Of a stretch of 36,176 nucleotides of DNA, positions 1 through 9,100 are shown piece after piece; the stretch's first letter is position 1; each line of letters starts with the position of its first letter. This DNA comes from Onstottus_B arcticum. Lineage in GTDB: Bacteria; Acidobacteriota; Blastocatellia; UBA7656. Both the position numbers and the translations under genes were made by a program. The notes beneath the pieces were generated by a model. That model was not told the origin of the DNA and did not search any database. It worked only from the letters and a program-made list of their open reading frames with translations. The DNA lies in NCBI GenBank assembly GCA_038040485.1, contig JBBPIE010000046.1, forward strand, positions 1 through 36,176. The letters run 5' to 3'.

Positions 1-86
1 CCTTTTCCCTTCGCGCTTTGCAATTTGCCCTTGCCCTTTTCCCTTCGCGCTTTGCCCTTTGCCCTTTGCGCTTTGCTCTTTGCGCT
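1..86. repeat. Short tandem simple repeat of CCCTTTG-like heptamers
   Basis: The stretch is built from variants of CCCTTTG, CGCTTTG and CCCTTTT. It contains a perfect 21-bp direct repeat, at 1-21 and 35-55, followed by shorter heptamer units. It runs right up to the stop codon of the sirtuin gene on the minus strand and contains no gene. The left end is cut by the window, so the full array length is unknown. Confidence 0.8.
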
Positions 87-87
87 A

Positions 88-846
88 TCATCCTCGTTCT
101 CTTAGGAACTGAGGTAGTATCTCACCCGCCTTTCCCAGCAAGGTCACATCCGCGAAGAACGAGATATCGGTTTGTTCAGGATTGACCTCGATGATCTTCG
201 CGCCGGCCTGTTTGGCGGCTATCGGGAGCCCCGCAGCCGGATAAACAACCGCGCTCGTTCCAATCACAAAGAACAGCTCGCACCGCGCGGCAGCTTCTTC
301 CGCGCGTTCGAAGACGGCTTCGGGCAACAGCTCGCCGAACAAGACTACATCGGGCCGCGCGACTCCGCCGCAGACCAGACACCGCGGCGGGTTCTCTTCG
401 AGCGGACACTCGCGAGCTTCAAACACACTTGCGCAGCGGAGACACCGCGCCCGCCAGATGTTGCCGTGGACTTCGAGCACGTTCAAGCTTCCTGCTGCTC
501 GATGAAGATCATCGATGTTCTGAGTTATGAGTGTGAACTCTTCGAACCGTCGCTCCCACTGCGCAAGCGCGAAATGCCCCGCGTTAGGCTCAACCTCTTT
601 GAGCATACCTCGGCGATAGTCAAACCACTCCCATACAAGCTTTGGATCAGTAGCAATCAACTCCGCGGACGACAATTCAGTGATCGGTTTGCCACGCCAA
701 GTCCATATCTCAGTATCGCCTCCCCCTCGAAAAGTCGGCACCCCGCTCTCAGCGGAGATGCCCGCCCCGGTGAGCACGGCCACGCTTCGCGCGCTGTCGA
801 AGAGGTTGAGCAGTTCGTCGGTGACTTGAGTGAGTACTGTTGACAA
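88..846 (-). CDS. cobB: SIR2-family NAD-dependent protein deacylase (CobB-like)
   Basis: Cytoplasmic sirtuin that removes acyl groups from lysine using NAD and releases nicotinamide and O-acyl-ADP-ribose. The 252-residue length is usual for bacterial CobB. Visible motifs are GAGIS at 27-31, TQNID at 108-112, catalytic His127 in VHGN, a zinc site of C135, C138, C156 and C159, and GTSAVVYPA from 196. Class III enzymes use a Tyr-x-x-Arg pair to bind acidic acyl groups such as succinyl. Here the pair aligns as Phe75 and Arg78, so the arginine is kept and the tyrosine is not. The start is TTG at 846, with a G-rich stretch upstream (GGGGG about 9 bases away). It points away from the operon to its right, separated by 370 bp, so it is probably a housekeeping neighbour. 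Confidence 0.93.
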   Translation of the reverse strand: MSTVLTQVTDELLNLFDSARSVAVLTGAGISAESGVPTFRGGGDTEIWTWRGKPITELSSAELIATDPKLVWEWFDYRRGMLKEVEPNAGHFALAQWERRFEEFTLITQNIDDLHRAAGSLNVLEVHGNIWRARCLRCASVFEARECPLEENPPRCLVCGGVARPDVVLFGELLPEAVFERAEEAAARCELFFVIGTSAVVYPAAGLPIAAKQAGAKIIEVNPEQTDISFFADVTLLGKAGEILPQFLRERG

Positions 847-1216
847 TAGCGCGCCCCCGGTAAGTTTGAGATGCTATAGAGCGTCGTCCTTGCGAGTCAA
901 GCGGTGTGATTCTCTATGGGCGGCTTCAAAATGGGGCTCTCCTTACCGGCGCGGCGGAGATGCGGCAGATCAACCATCGATTCCAAGAGAGAGGAAACCG
1001 CGGTCAACCGGGGGGCCTTGCGGTCTCGCTTCGGTGCCCATCGTTGCCTTATGAATTGAGAACATTTTGCGTTTGAAACAGGCAACCTCGCCTCCGCACC
1101 AAGCTACGCCTGTTAGTGCAGCCACTGACAGCCTTTTAGGCAACGACGCGGCGTTCTTCTTCGAAGACGTACCAGGACTGGTGCGCCTCATCTCGCCCGA
1201 CCGGGTGAGTATGTTG
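847..1216. other. Intergenic region without a recognisable gene
   Basis: This 370-bp gap lies between the sirtuin start and the end of the eight-gene minus-strand operon. Open frames exist on both strands but none resembles a known protein or has a convincing ribosome binding site. A short palindrome TCTTCGAAGA and a 5-bp hairpin (ACCAG/CTGGT, 1171-1182) lie just past the operon end. Neither has a T-tract, so no intrinsic terminator is claimed. I see no tRNA or other RNA gene. Confidence 0.6.
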
Positions 1217-2851
1217 CTAATGACGCTTGAAGTACGAAGATATTTGAGAAAACAACGTGGAAAACGCATGAATAGTCTCCACGCTGAATGTGATGTTGCC
1301 AGACTTGGTACTGATGGCTTGGTACAAGTTCTTTGCAAGGGGAACTTTGAGCGCCCTCTGCGGTTTCAGGAATTCCGAGTTTTTCTTAGCTCGATCGTCG
1401 TTTCGCCGGCCTAGCGCAGAAAGAACGTAGTTGTTGAAGTCATCTGGAGTGAACAGATCCTCAATGCTGGACTCGCCCTCGGCCCCCGGTATCAGGATAA
1501 TCTGGCCATCCTCTAGACCAAGCGAGTTCCGAAGGCGCTTCGTCACCTTGGCGCCCTCCCTGTCGTTGTCAAAGACGACGACAAACCGGAGGCCCCATCC
1601 ATAAAGGATGGAGCTTATCTGGGGGATATTGTCGGCTCCGGTGCTGGGAATAATTGAGAAGTCATCGAATTCATGTGCGACGACTTGGCGGAGCGCCTGT
1701 AGGTAGTAGTAGTCAGTTATACCCTCGACCACGACGTTGTACTTCTTAGTAGCGGAAAGGCCTGCGCCTATATCCAGTCCGATGGCCTTGATTATGGGAG
1801 TCAGGGCATCGGTGTCGGTCGTATAATGGAACTTGTCATTGATCTTGGTTCCGTCCTTATCCTTCACAACCAGTTTGACCCGTCCAAGTTTGTCGGCATC
1901 GATCAAGAATGGTGAATGAGTACTGTATATTATCTGGATATTGCGCGCCACGGCGTTGCCAAGCAACTTCAACACCGTCCCCTGCGCCCTTGGGTGAAGG
2001 TAGAGCGCCGGTTCATCAATCAAGATTACTTGGTTCTTCCTAGTACACAACTCCAGATAGCAAGCGAGCAACCACTGGAAGCCCTTGCTCCTTTCATGAG
2101 GTTCGAAAAGCTCGTTGGTTAACTCATCCTGGATCCAGAAGAACAACTCATCGCCATCAGCATTAGGAACAAGTTTCACACCCTCTAAGTAGTCTTCGAG
2201 TACGTTGTTGATCCTTTCTGCGGCTTTGTTCAAGGTTCGTCTTCTATGTCGCGGATTTAGTCTTGTGGCTTCGAGTTGATCGAGATCGAGGCCGGCCTCC
2301 TGCGCGATTGCAACAACAGTCGAGTCGTTCCGTGCGGAGTCGAGTGATATCCGAGCGGGTAGTTTGCTTGAAAAGTCTGCGAATAGCTCGAACCTCGGGA
2401 TGACTTTCAAGATCTCTTTTACCAGGCGCGCCTCTTCCCCCACGTTCAACGCACATCCCTGCTTGCTTATCACCGCCTTCAAATCCTCGCCAATTGCGTA
2501 ATCACACTCCTCTCCGCTCTGAGTCTTTAACAGACTCAGGCCCTTCTCGCAGATATCGTTCTCGGCAGATTGATCCCAGGAAATCTTCGCTGCGGTTGAA
2601 AGGTCGCGGAGGGCGGACTGATCTATCTCAAAGACGAGCCGAAGGCTCGGGACGGCGTTAGGGCGACCGACCGGCAAGGCGGACTCCTCAAATACTTTGA
2701 TATCAGGGTCGAAGTCTCGCAGAGCCTCAAGGGTCGCAGTCTTGCCGGCTTCGTTCCTCCCCGCAAGGACCAGCATATCGGCGTCGAAGGAGCATTTACC
2801 GCTGTCGATGATCGACTTGTAGTTCCGTATTGAGAAGCTTCTTAGTCTCAT
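1217..2851 (-). CDS. OLD-family ABC ATPase with C-terminal TOPRIM nuclease domain
   Basis: Predicted cytoplasmic DNA nuclease of the OLD/GajA type, last gene of the eight-gene operon. The N-terminal ABC/SMC-like ATPase has Walker A GRNEAGKT at 31-38, a signature-like ERSKGFQW around 253-260, Walker B VILIDEP at 275-281 and a switch histidine in STHSPF at 310-315. The C-terminal TOPRIM domain has VVVEGITD (catalytic Glu376) and VVVFDNDREG (acidic DND at 428-430). At 544 residues it has the usual size for this family. The ATG at 2851 follows the ZorB-like stop by 6 bp. No UvrD-like GajB helicase is adjacent, so this is not a Gabija pair. In this context it is the best candidate effector. The family is clear; the role in the operon is inferred. 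Confidence 0.9.
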   Translation of the reverse strand: MRLRSFSIRNYKSIIDSGKCSFDADMLVLAGRNEAGKTATLEALRDFDPDIKVFEESALPVGRPNAVPSLRLVFEIDQSALRDLSTAAKISWDQSAENDICEKGLSLLKTQSGEECDYAIGEDLKAVISKQGCALNVGEEARLVKEILKVIPRFELFADFSSKLPARISLDSARNDSTVVAIAQEAGLDLDQLEATRLNPRHRRRTLNKAAERINNVLEDYLEGVKLVPNADGDELFFWIQDELTNELFEPHERSKGFQWLLACYLELCTRKNQVILIDEPALYLHPRAQGTVLKLLGNAVARNIQIIYSTHSPFLIDADKLGRVKLVVKDKDGTKINDKFHYTTDTDALTPIIKAIGLDIGAGLSATKKYNVVVEGITDYYYLQALRQVVAHEFDDFSIIPSTGADNIPQISSILYGWGLRFVVVFDNDREGAKVTKRLRNSLGLEDGQIILIPGAEGESSIEDLFTPDDFNNYVLSALGRRNDDRAKKNSEFLKPQRALKVPLAKNLYQAISTKSGNITFSVETIHAFSTLFSQISSYFKRH

Positions 2852-2857
2852 AGCTTT

Positions 2858-3529
2858 CTATCGACCTGCGATGCTCTGCAGGATGCCCTCGATGTCGGGC
2901 TCGATTCGGATTACTATCCGTCGGTTTCTTTTCTTATCCCCGACAGCGATGGGCACCGAATCAGCAAGCCCCATAGCGACAATGTTGTAGTCCCTGGGTG
3001 CTAAGCCTCCGTCCTCAAAGAATCGCAAAACGCCAGTAGCTCGTCTGCTCGATAGTTCCCAGTTTGTAGGAATCTCCCTAGTTACAGCGCTGTTCCTGAT
3101 CGGATCGCTGTCCGTGTGCCCCTCGATAATTACTCGCAGGAACCGGCGCCTTTCGCCGACACCATCAAGCGCCTCTCGCAGCGCCTGTCTTATGTCAGTC
3201 AGGAGCAGCATCCCGCGGGCCTCGGCGTCGTATCCGCCCGACGCAAACAATGCTTCCGCCGGAATTACCACTTCGGTCTCGCTGGTCTGCGGGCCGCCGG
3301 ATTTCAAAACTGTCTGCAACTTGTCCTCGAGAGCCTTGGTTACGCTCGTGGCAAGATTCATCGACTGCACCAGGTTCTCGCTGAAGCGTACGTCCGTTGG
3401 CCTCCTGGCCTGATAAACGTGCATGGCGACCCCAAGCCCGGTGAGCGTTATCAGCAGAAGCCCGGCGAACACGTCCGCGAAGCTCACCCACACGTTGATG
3501 TCCGTCCCGTCTTCAGCAGAGTCAACCAT
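2858..3529 (-). CDS. ZorB-like MotB/OmpA-domain motor protein
   Basis: Inner-membrane protein of 223 residues with one transmembrane helix and a periplasmic OmpA/MotB peptidoglycan-binding domain. The N-terminal helix holds a SFADVFAGLLL motif in which Asp19 matches the ion-binding aspartate of MotB and ZorB. The OmpA domain shows GHTDSDP at 137-143, NWELSSRRA at 156-164 and NRRIVIRI at 202-209. I chose the ATG at 3529 rather than a longer frame to 3643. It overlaps the upstream stop by 8 bp (ATGGTTGA), has GAGG 8 bases upstream, and puts the helix near the N-terminus as in the family. Overlap with the ZorA-like gene implies coupled translation and a shared complex. ZorB of the Zorya anti-phage system is the closest match I recognise. 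Confidence 0.88.
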   Translation of the reverse strand: MVDSAEDGTDINVWVSFADVFAGLLLITLTGLGVAMHVYQARRPTDVRFSENLVQSMNLATSVTKALEDKLQTVLKSGGPQTSETEVVIPAEALFASGGYDAEARGMLLLTDIRQALREALDGVGERRRFLRVIIEGHTDSDPIRNSAVTREIPTNWELSSRRATGVLRFFEDGGLAPRDYNIVAMGLADSVPIAVGDKKRNRRIVIRIEPDIEGILQSIAGR

Positions 3530-5375
3530 CAGGCTTGCCTCGTCCAAACATCTTTCGTAGCGTCCGCCGCACGCGCGAGCCCATTGACCGGCGTTCGCTT
3601 TCTGAGGCTGACGTGTGGCGGTCAATGTTGGGGAGGAAGTCACGGCGTTCGAGGATCGTCCGAATCGCGAGCAGGTCTGTCTGAAGGTTGGAGTTCGACA
3701 TCCGATTAGAGTTCACAAGCTCGACCAGTTCGGGGGCTACCCCAATTGCGACGGGCTGGCTCGGTGCCGGGATGAAGGGTTGAATCCGGCCATTCTGGCT
3801 TATGAGCGTTTGGAGATCAATGACCGCATCCTTGAGACTCGTGACGGCTTCAGTCATAGGCGAACTGGTGGTAACCCGAGAGGTGATCGTGGTTATGGCC
3901 TCGCCTAAACTTCTTAGCTGTTGCGTGGAGACGTCGTAGACCCCTCTAAGATCGGAAGGCACATTCTTCAGTTTGTCAATCGCCGTGAGAAGTTCGACGA
4001 GCCCTGATTGGACCGTCGTCATAGAGGTTCCGAGTTGCTGCCTCCACTGCTTGAACATCTCATCGTGGCGAACGTCAACGGAATCAAAGCGTAATGAAAC
4101 CCCCACAAGCGATCTGTCAAGCTGTGTCTGCCACTGCGTGACTATGGATTCCACGTGCGTGGCAAGAGCGTCCCTCTCCTTTTGCCATTCATTAGTGCTT
4201 CCTTCCAGCCTCAGAGCAAATCTGTCGAGCACCGCCAGACCCGCGTTTCGCGACTTGGCTTCCTGATTACTGTAGGACACCCAGAGCTTCTCATAAGCTT
4301 CCCCGAGGCGGGCAGCGTGAGAATCGGTCAGCGCCGTGAGTTTCTGGACCCACGCGTCGCTGAAGCGCTCCATCTGGGCACTGAGCTCAAGCTTTTGCTT
4401 GGCAGCTTCTGATCGAACGTCGACCAGGACGGCGGCAAGGCTCTCGGCCTCGCGCGACAACCCGTTTGCGGCGCTGAGCACCTTTGCGCTGTCACGTGTC
4501 ACTTCGGTCAGCGTATTGCACTCGACCGTTAGGCTTTGTCCAACCTTCTGAATGGTTGACGCAGCATTGTGCGTGAGCATCTCCCAGTCTTTGCTTATGG
4601 AAGTCAAAGTCCCCCCGAGTTGATCGGTGGAAGTGGAGATCTGCGCAAGGAACTTGGTCGAGAATTCTTCCTGGTTCGTCCGCAGTTTCTCGAGGAAGCC
4701 GTGCGATGTGTTGTAAAACTTGGTTAGTGCTTGGGCAACGGCAGCCGAGTCCTTTGGCGGGAGCACGTCGATGGCGAGGTCCCCCAGCCTGTTTGACACG
4801 TGCTGAATCAGCCGTTCGCGCCGTCTCAGGAAAAACCAAGCGTCAATGAGAGAGACTGCTAGGGCCAGGAATAGCCCTACGACGCTCGATGAGAACGCAA
4901 CACCGATGGCTGGATTTGCTGCCGAGACTCCCTCCTTAATGATGTCGTTCCAAAACAACGGCCCCAGCTTCCACAAATTGTAGAGAGTGCCAAGTAATCC
5001 CGAAACAATGAAACCGTTTATCGATGTCCGTACTATTGTGTCGTACGTTCCAAAAGATCTGGAAAGACGGTTTCTAACAATCCCGGGATCGAGCAACTCG
5101 CCCTTTTGAGCCATTCGGATGACCAACGCGGTGACTGCACGGACCTCGGTTGGGCTCACGGCGCGATCGGCGGGTTCCGCTACTGTGTCGCCCTGGGGCA
5201 AGAAGGTTGCGCTTAGGAAGTCTTCGCCCGGCGCCGTTGAGGAGAAGGGCTTTGCTTCTCCCTTCAACCTGACGTACTCCCGAATTCGTATCGCTAGCAA
5301 GGTTACCAAAAGAAAAAGATGCAGTATGGCGATTGCCCAGGCGAACTCAAAATAAGCACCGATCAGATTGTGCAT
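3522..5375 (-). CDS. ZorA-like MotA/ExbB membrane protein with long coiled-coil tail
   Basis: A 617-residue inner-membrane protein. Hydrophobic segments lie near 10-30, 117-137 and 155-182. The latter two carry ExbB/MotA-type signatures: GLLGTLYNL at 126-134 and AIGVAFSSSVVGLFLALAV at 156-174. From about 190 to 540 the chain is long, polar and predicted helical or coiled coil, followed by a basic C-terminus. A MotA/ExbB core plus an intracellular tail defines ZorA, whose pentamer is driven by ion flow through ZorB. Pairing with the overlapping MotB/OmpA gene strengthens the call. The start is the ATG at 5375, 50 bp after the previous gene, with only a weak Shine-Dalgarno. Plain ExbB or TolQ is less likely, since those lack the tail. 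Confidence 0.85.
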   Translation of the reverse strand: MHNLIGAYFEFAWAIAILHLFLLVTLLAIRIREYVRLKGEAKPFSSTAPGEDFLSATFLPQGDTVAEPADRAVSPTEVRAVTALVIRMAQKGELLDPGIVRNRLSRSFGTYDTIVRTSINGFIVSGLLGTLYNLWKLGPLFWNDIIKEGVSAANPAIGVAFSSSVVGLFLALAVSLIDAWFFLRRRERLIQHVSNRLGDLAIDVLPPKDSAAVAQALTKFYNTSHGFLEKLRTNQEEFSTKFLAQISTSTDQLGGTLTSISKDWEMLTHNAASTIQKVGQSLTVECNTLTEVTRDSAKVLSAANGLSREAESLAAVLVDVRSEAAKQKLELSAQMERFSDAWVQKLTALTDSHAARLGEAYEKLWVSYSNQEAKSRNAGLAVLDRFALRLEGSTNEWQKERDALATHVESIVTQWQTQLDRSLVGVSLRFDSVDVRHDEMFKQWRQQLGTSMTTVQSGLVELLTAIDKLKNVPSDLRGVYDVSTQQLRSLGEAITTITSRVTTSSPMTEAVTSLKDAVIDLQTLISQNGRIQPFIPAPSQPVAIGVAPELVELVNSNRMSNSNLQTDLLAIRTILERRDFLPNIDRHTSASESERRSMGSRVRRTLRKMFGRGKPDG

Positions 5376-5425
5376 GACGTTGCCGCCGTTGCGTATCGCA
5401 ATAACCAGTTAGAGTTATCGCATCA

Positions 5426-6184
5426 CTAAACGATCTCCCACAGGCCGTCCGCTTTTTTTGAAACGGAGAGTGGCTCAACATTAGTCTTGTCGCTGTCAAA
5501 TTGCTCGCGTGACAATCTAGGAAAGACGTATTTCATTGCGTGCGTGAATAAGATGCTTGGATTCGGAAAGAGCCACCCCGCATTTCCGTCGATCCTGATA
5601 ATGACAAAGGGCGTATGTTTCTCAGCAGACTCCTTAAACTTGCGAGGCGGGTCGCCCTCTACGATCCCTCGGTGACGTGTATCGTCAGGCTCAGCGAATA
5701 TAGGAACAACTTCCCCTCCGAAGCCATCCGCGGACAGCTTTCGGTATGCGTCGAGCGCCTGAGCACGGTATGGCGAATGACTTTCAACCGGTATTTTCTC
5801 TCGATCGATTGTTCTGTCTGAATCGGAAGGCGCTGGGGCAAAGACCACCCAAGGCTGCTCAGAGCTGGGATCGCTCGGTTCAGCGGGACCAGGGGCCGGA
5901 CCAGTATTGGGCTCTGTAGATTCCGGTTTGGAAATGCGAATATCAAGCGCACCGCCCTCTTTCTTAAGAGGGACAGTGCCCTGCTGGATCGCTTGGTCTA
6001 ATTGCTTATAGTCCGATTGCGTGAGCGCGTCTCTTCCGCTAGACGAATAGCTGACGTTTTTCAAGACGAGGATCAGAAGAACCAGGGAGACCGCCAGAAT
6101 CCCGATTGCTAAGAGAAGAAGCAGCAGGAGAAGGAGTTCCACCCTCAAGGGTATCTGCGAAGCGATTTGCATAGCCGTACTCAA
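5426..6184 (-). CDS. Single-pass membrane protein with proline-rich linker and soluble C-terminal domain
   Basis: I do not recognise the family. The protein has up to 252 residues. A very hydrophobic leucine-rich helix spans about 17-42. A variable stretch rich in Pro, Ser and acidic residues follows at about 78-135. The C-terminal domain, about 140-252, looks globular and conserved in character, with motifs GFGGEVVPIFAEP and GNAGWLFPNP. The TTG at 6184 gives the longest frame; an ATG at 6172 (codon 5) is equally possible and neither has a strong ribosome binding site. It follows the actin-like gene by 12 bp and precedes the ZorA-like gene by 50 bp. It may bridge the membrane motor to the soluble NTPases, but that is inference from order alone. 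Confidence 0.75.
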   Translation of the reverse strand: MSTAMQIASQIPLRVELLLLLLLLLAIGILAVSLVLLILVLKNVSYSSSGRDALTQSDYKQLDQAIQQGTVPLKKEGGALDIRISKPESTEPNTGPAPGPAEPSDPSSEQPWVVFAPAPSDSDRTIDREKIPVESHSPYRAQALDAYRKLSADGFGGEVVPIFAEPDDTRHRGIVEGDPPRKFKESAEKHTPFVIIRIDGNAGWLFPNPSILFTHAMKYVFPRLSREQFDSDKTNVEPLSVSKKADGLWEIV

Positions 6185-6196
6185 TATTGTTATCGC

Positions 6197-9100
6197 TTAA
6201 TCGAAGAAATCGAGGGATGCTTTGAATAGAACCTGGACGAGGGCTTTAACCTCAGTGATGAAGAAAGGCTCGATCAGGGCGCGGTCGCTGCCGTCCGCTA
6301 GATTGTCCAGAAGGCGCTCGTGTAAGACGTCTCGGTATTGGGCGCTTTGGAAGCTAATCGATACTCCTAGGTTCTTCGCGATGTCACTTGTACAGGTAGA
6401 ATCGCAGAAGCTCTTGACGAAACAGTTCATCTCTTTAAGGTGCTCAATCTTCGGCGGACGCTCGACAGCTCTTTTGAGCTTTTGGTAGGTATCGGCATCG
6501 CTGGTGAGTTCGCTGTTCCATCGGAAACCCAGATACCCCTCTTCGGCTGCGGTGACCGTCTCGTTGGGCTCATCCAGAGCGCCGGTTGTCCGGCCCCTGC
6601 CGTCATCTACCGTGAGCTGATGGTAGTCGACCAAAAGTCCTCTCCCCGCCTCTTGTTTCGGGTATTTCGATGCAGTTGACACGACATTTGAAGGACGTTT
6701 TCCGGCACCCGGTCCAACCCTTCCGGCGTTGAAGGCCTCCTCCACGATCTTCTCCGCTTTGGGAATCCAGCGGAAGAACTGGCCTCCGCGGCCACAGAAG
6801 AAAAGGTAATACTGATCTATCGTTTCCATTTGAGCGCGTCGCGCGATGAGCCCAGCAAAGTACGAGAGGGCCGAGAAGAGGAAGATCGTGTAAGAAAGAA
6901 AGCCTTTCACTGCGGGCACACTCTTGTCTGCCTGCACGACCTCAATGAATGAGTCAATCAGATTGAGCTGTGTGAGCCTGTTCAATGCGGAGTGGAACAC
7001 TCTCCGATTGACCCTCTCCGGCGTCAACAATGACAGTCGAGTCAGCTCGAACGGAACGTCCGACGCTCGTTGAATGAACCAGCTCCGAAAGCCTTGATTC
7101 AACTCGATGTAACGGCTCAACATCCCGGCGGCCATCTTTACGGATTCTTGAATTTTTAGACTCCTATCAGCCCAAAGAGCGAGGTCAGTGGTGCTCCCCC
7201 CTATGTCGAGTGCGATCACGTTGCTGGCAGGGTAGGCATTCTGTTCCGCCCTCAATTGCCTGCACACCGCCACGGCCTCCGTGAGGGGTTTGCCGTCAGC
7301 TCTCACACCTACCGACGAGATCATGGAAGTCCACTCTCCCGTATGCTTTGCCTGGAGATCCTTAGGAAACGAGCTAGGGTATGAGTGGGAAACTTGGGCA
7401 ATCGATGCCTCACCCGATGCCGCTTCCGCTTTGAGCAACGTCATGAGCGACCTCAGAAAAGCACGCGTCGAATAGTCCTTTGTATCTCGGTTCCACTTGA
7501 GATCGAACTGAAGATATTCAGGCCAAGAAACCAGGATTGATGCAAGGTAGACTTGCCCTTCTCTCGGTAGCCAGCCGCCTTCGGACTTCTCAGAGTGCTT
7601 CATGGGCAATGCAAGTTGAGTCAAGATAACGCTCCCGCTACCGGAAGCAACGGTTGACTGCGTCAAGCCGTCAGGATTCCAAAGGAAAAAGTTCTCCATT
7701 ATCTGGAATTGGTCGCAGTGAGTCAGGATCTTCACGCGCGGGTTTATCGCTAATGGACGGATCGAGGAATGTGGATCCCGCTGGAGCTGGCCATCACGTT
7801 CGTGGACCTCGGTATAAAACGCACTTGTATGGGTGCTTCCGAAATCCACCCCGACTTTCCACAGCTTCGTCGGCGCTTTTCTGCGCGTCCGCCTTATCAA
7901 CAGAAAACCTGATTTGCCCTCAACGGCACCAACGAAGCCCTTGATCGGCACTCTAGACACATACCAGTTGCTTTCGTCGAAGCTTCTCGGCGGCGCTACG
8001 TCGCCGACTGGTGAAAAGACGACCTGGCCCGCCGCCACATCGCTTGTGTAAAAAAAGTAGCTGTCAAAGCACCGGGGCAGGTTTGCGCCTTCGTGGCCCT
8101 CCGCATCGACTACAAAGTCAGGCCACATCGCAAGCCGTTGTGTTGGATGCGCACCATCGGCGTTGCTGATGATTTCATTCTTCTTGTAGGGCCTCTCCAG
8201 TCGAACCATCCTGCCGAGGCACTGCGCTTCCGTTTGGAACGAAAGCGTCTCCGAGTCGGTCCTTGTAATCCTCGACCGTTGAGCGGCCTCCACAAGTTGG
8301 TCGTAAGTAAGAAGATCGACGAGGCCCTTCGTGAAGGGTAAGAGATAATGCCTCCCCTCGATCAAGACAGCATAAACCGCATCCGGCGCGACGGTTACTT
8401 CGATGAGCGCTCTCTCTAGGTACGCCTGAGGATTGTGAATCATGGACAGACCCGCCGGTAGATCAATCGCTTTCTCAATGATCGACCAAGGTTCGGGCAG
8501 GCGCCAAGACTCGCCCTTGAGAGTCTCTATCCCACTTTCTACTTGTATCGAGTCTCTCCACCGTTGAAGTGCTATGAGAACCCTGGAGCTGCGCGAGACT
8601 GGGTTCGCATTGGGATCCGCTGGCCGAACTCCCATCCATCTGTTGATTGCGTCGTTACCGTCGACCTTGGCGATCAATTCATCCAACCATGTTCGGAGGA
8701 TTCCCAGCAGCTCCGGCGATTGCTGCCTCAGGTATTTGGTCGGGTCGTCAAGCCGGCCCTCCTTCGAAAGGAATGCGATGCCTCTCAGTTTTTCGTGGCT
8801 TATGCTCGTGAAGACAATCGTCCGTGGCGACGACGAGCCTACAAGAATGTCGTCAAAGAAGATCATGCCGAACCTCGCCCATCTCCCATCCTCAAGGTCT
8901 CCTTGTTCGGAAAAATGCCGAGGTCTTAGGGAAATGAAAGCGTCTCTCAGTTCTCCTTGGGGCTGAGAGTCGAGGTCGACATTCTCGACGCGGATCCGCT
9001 CCGAGAGTTGTAGGGCGTCGGCAAGCGCAAGGAGGCCCAGCAACCCTCGCCACTGGTCTGTCACTTCTGTGTGGGCTGGATGGCCGGGGTCGTACAAGGC

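Noticed and set aside
2858..3643. The longer frame of the ZorB-like gene from 3643.
   Set aside because: It would overlap the ZorA-like gene by over 120 bp and put 48 residues before the transmembrane helix. The ATG at 3529 has a ribosome binding site and a translational-coupling overlap.
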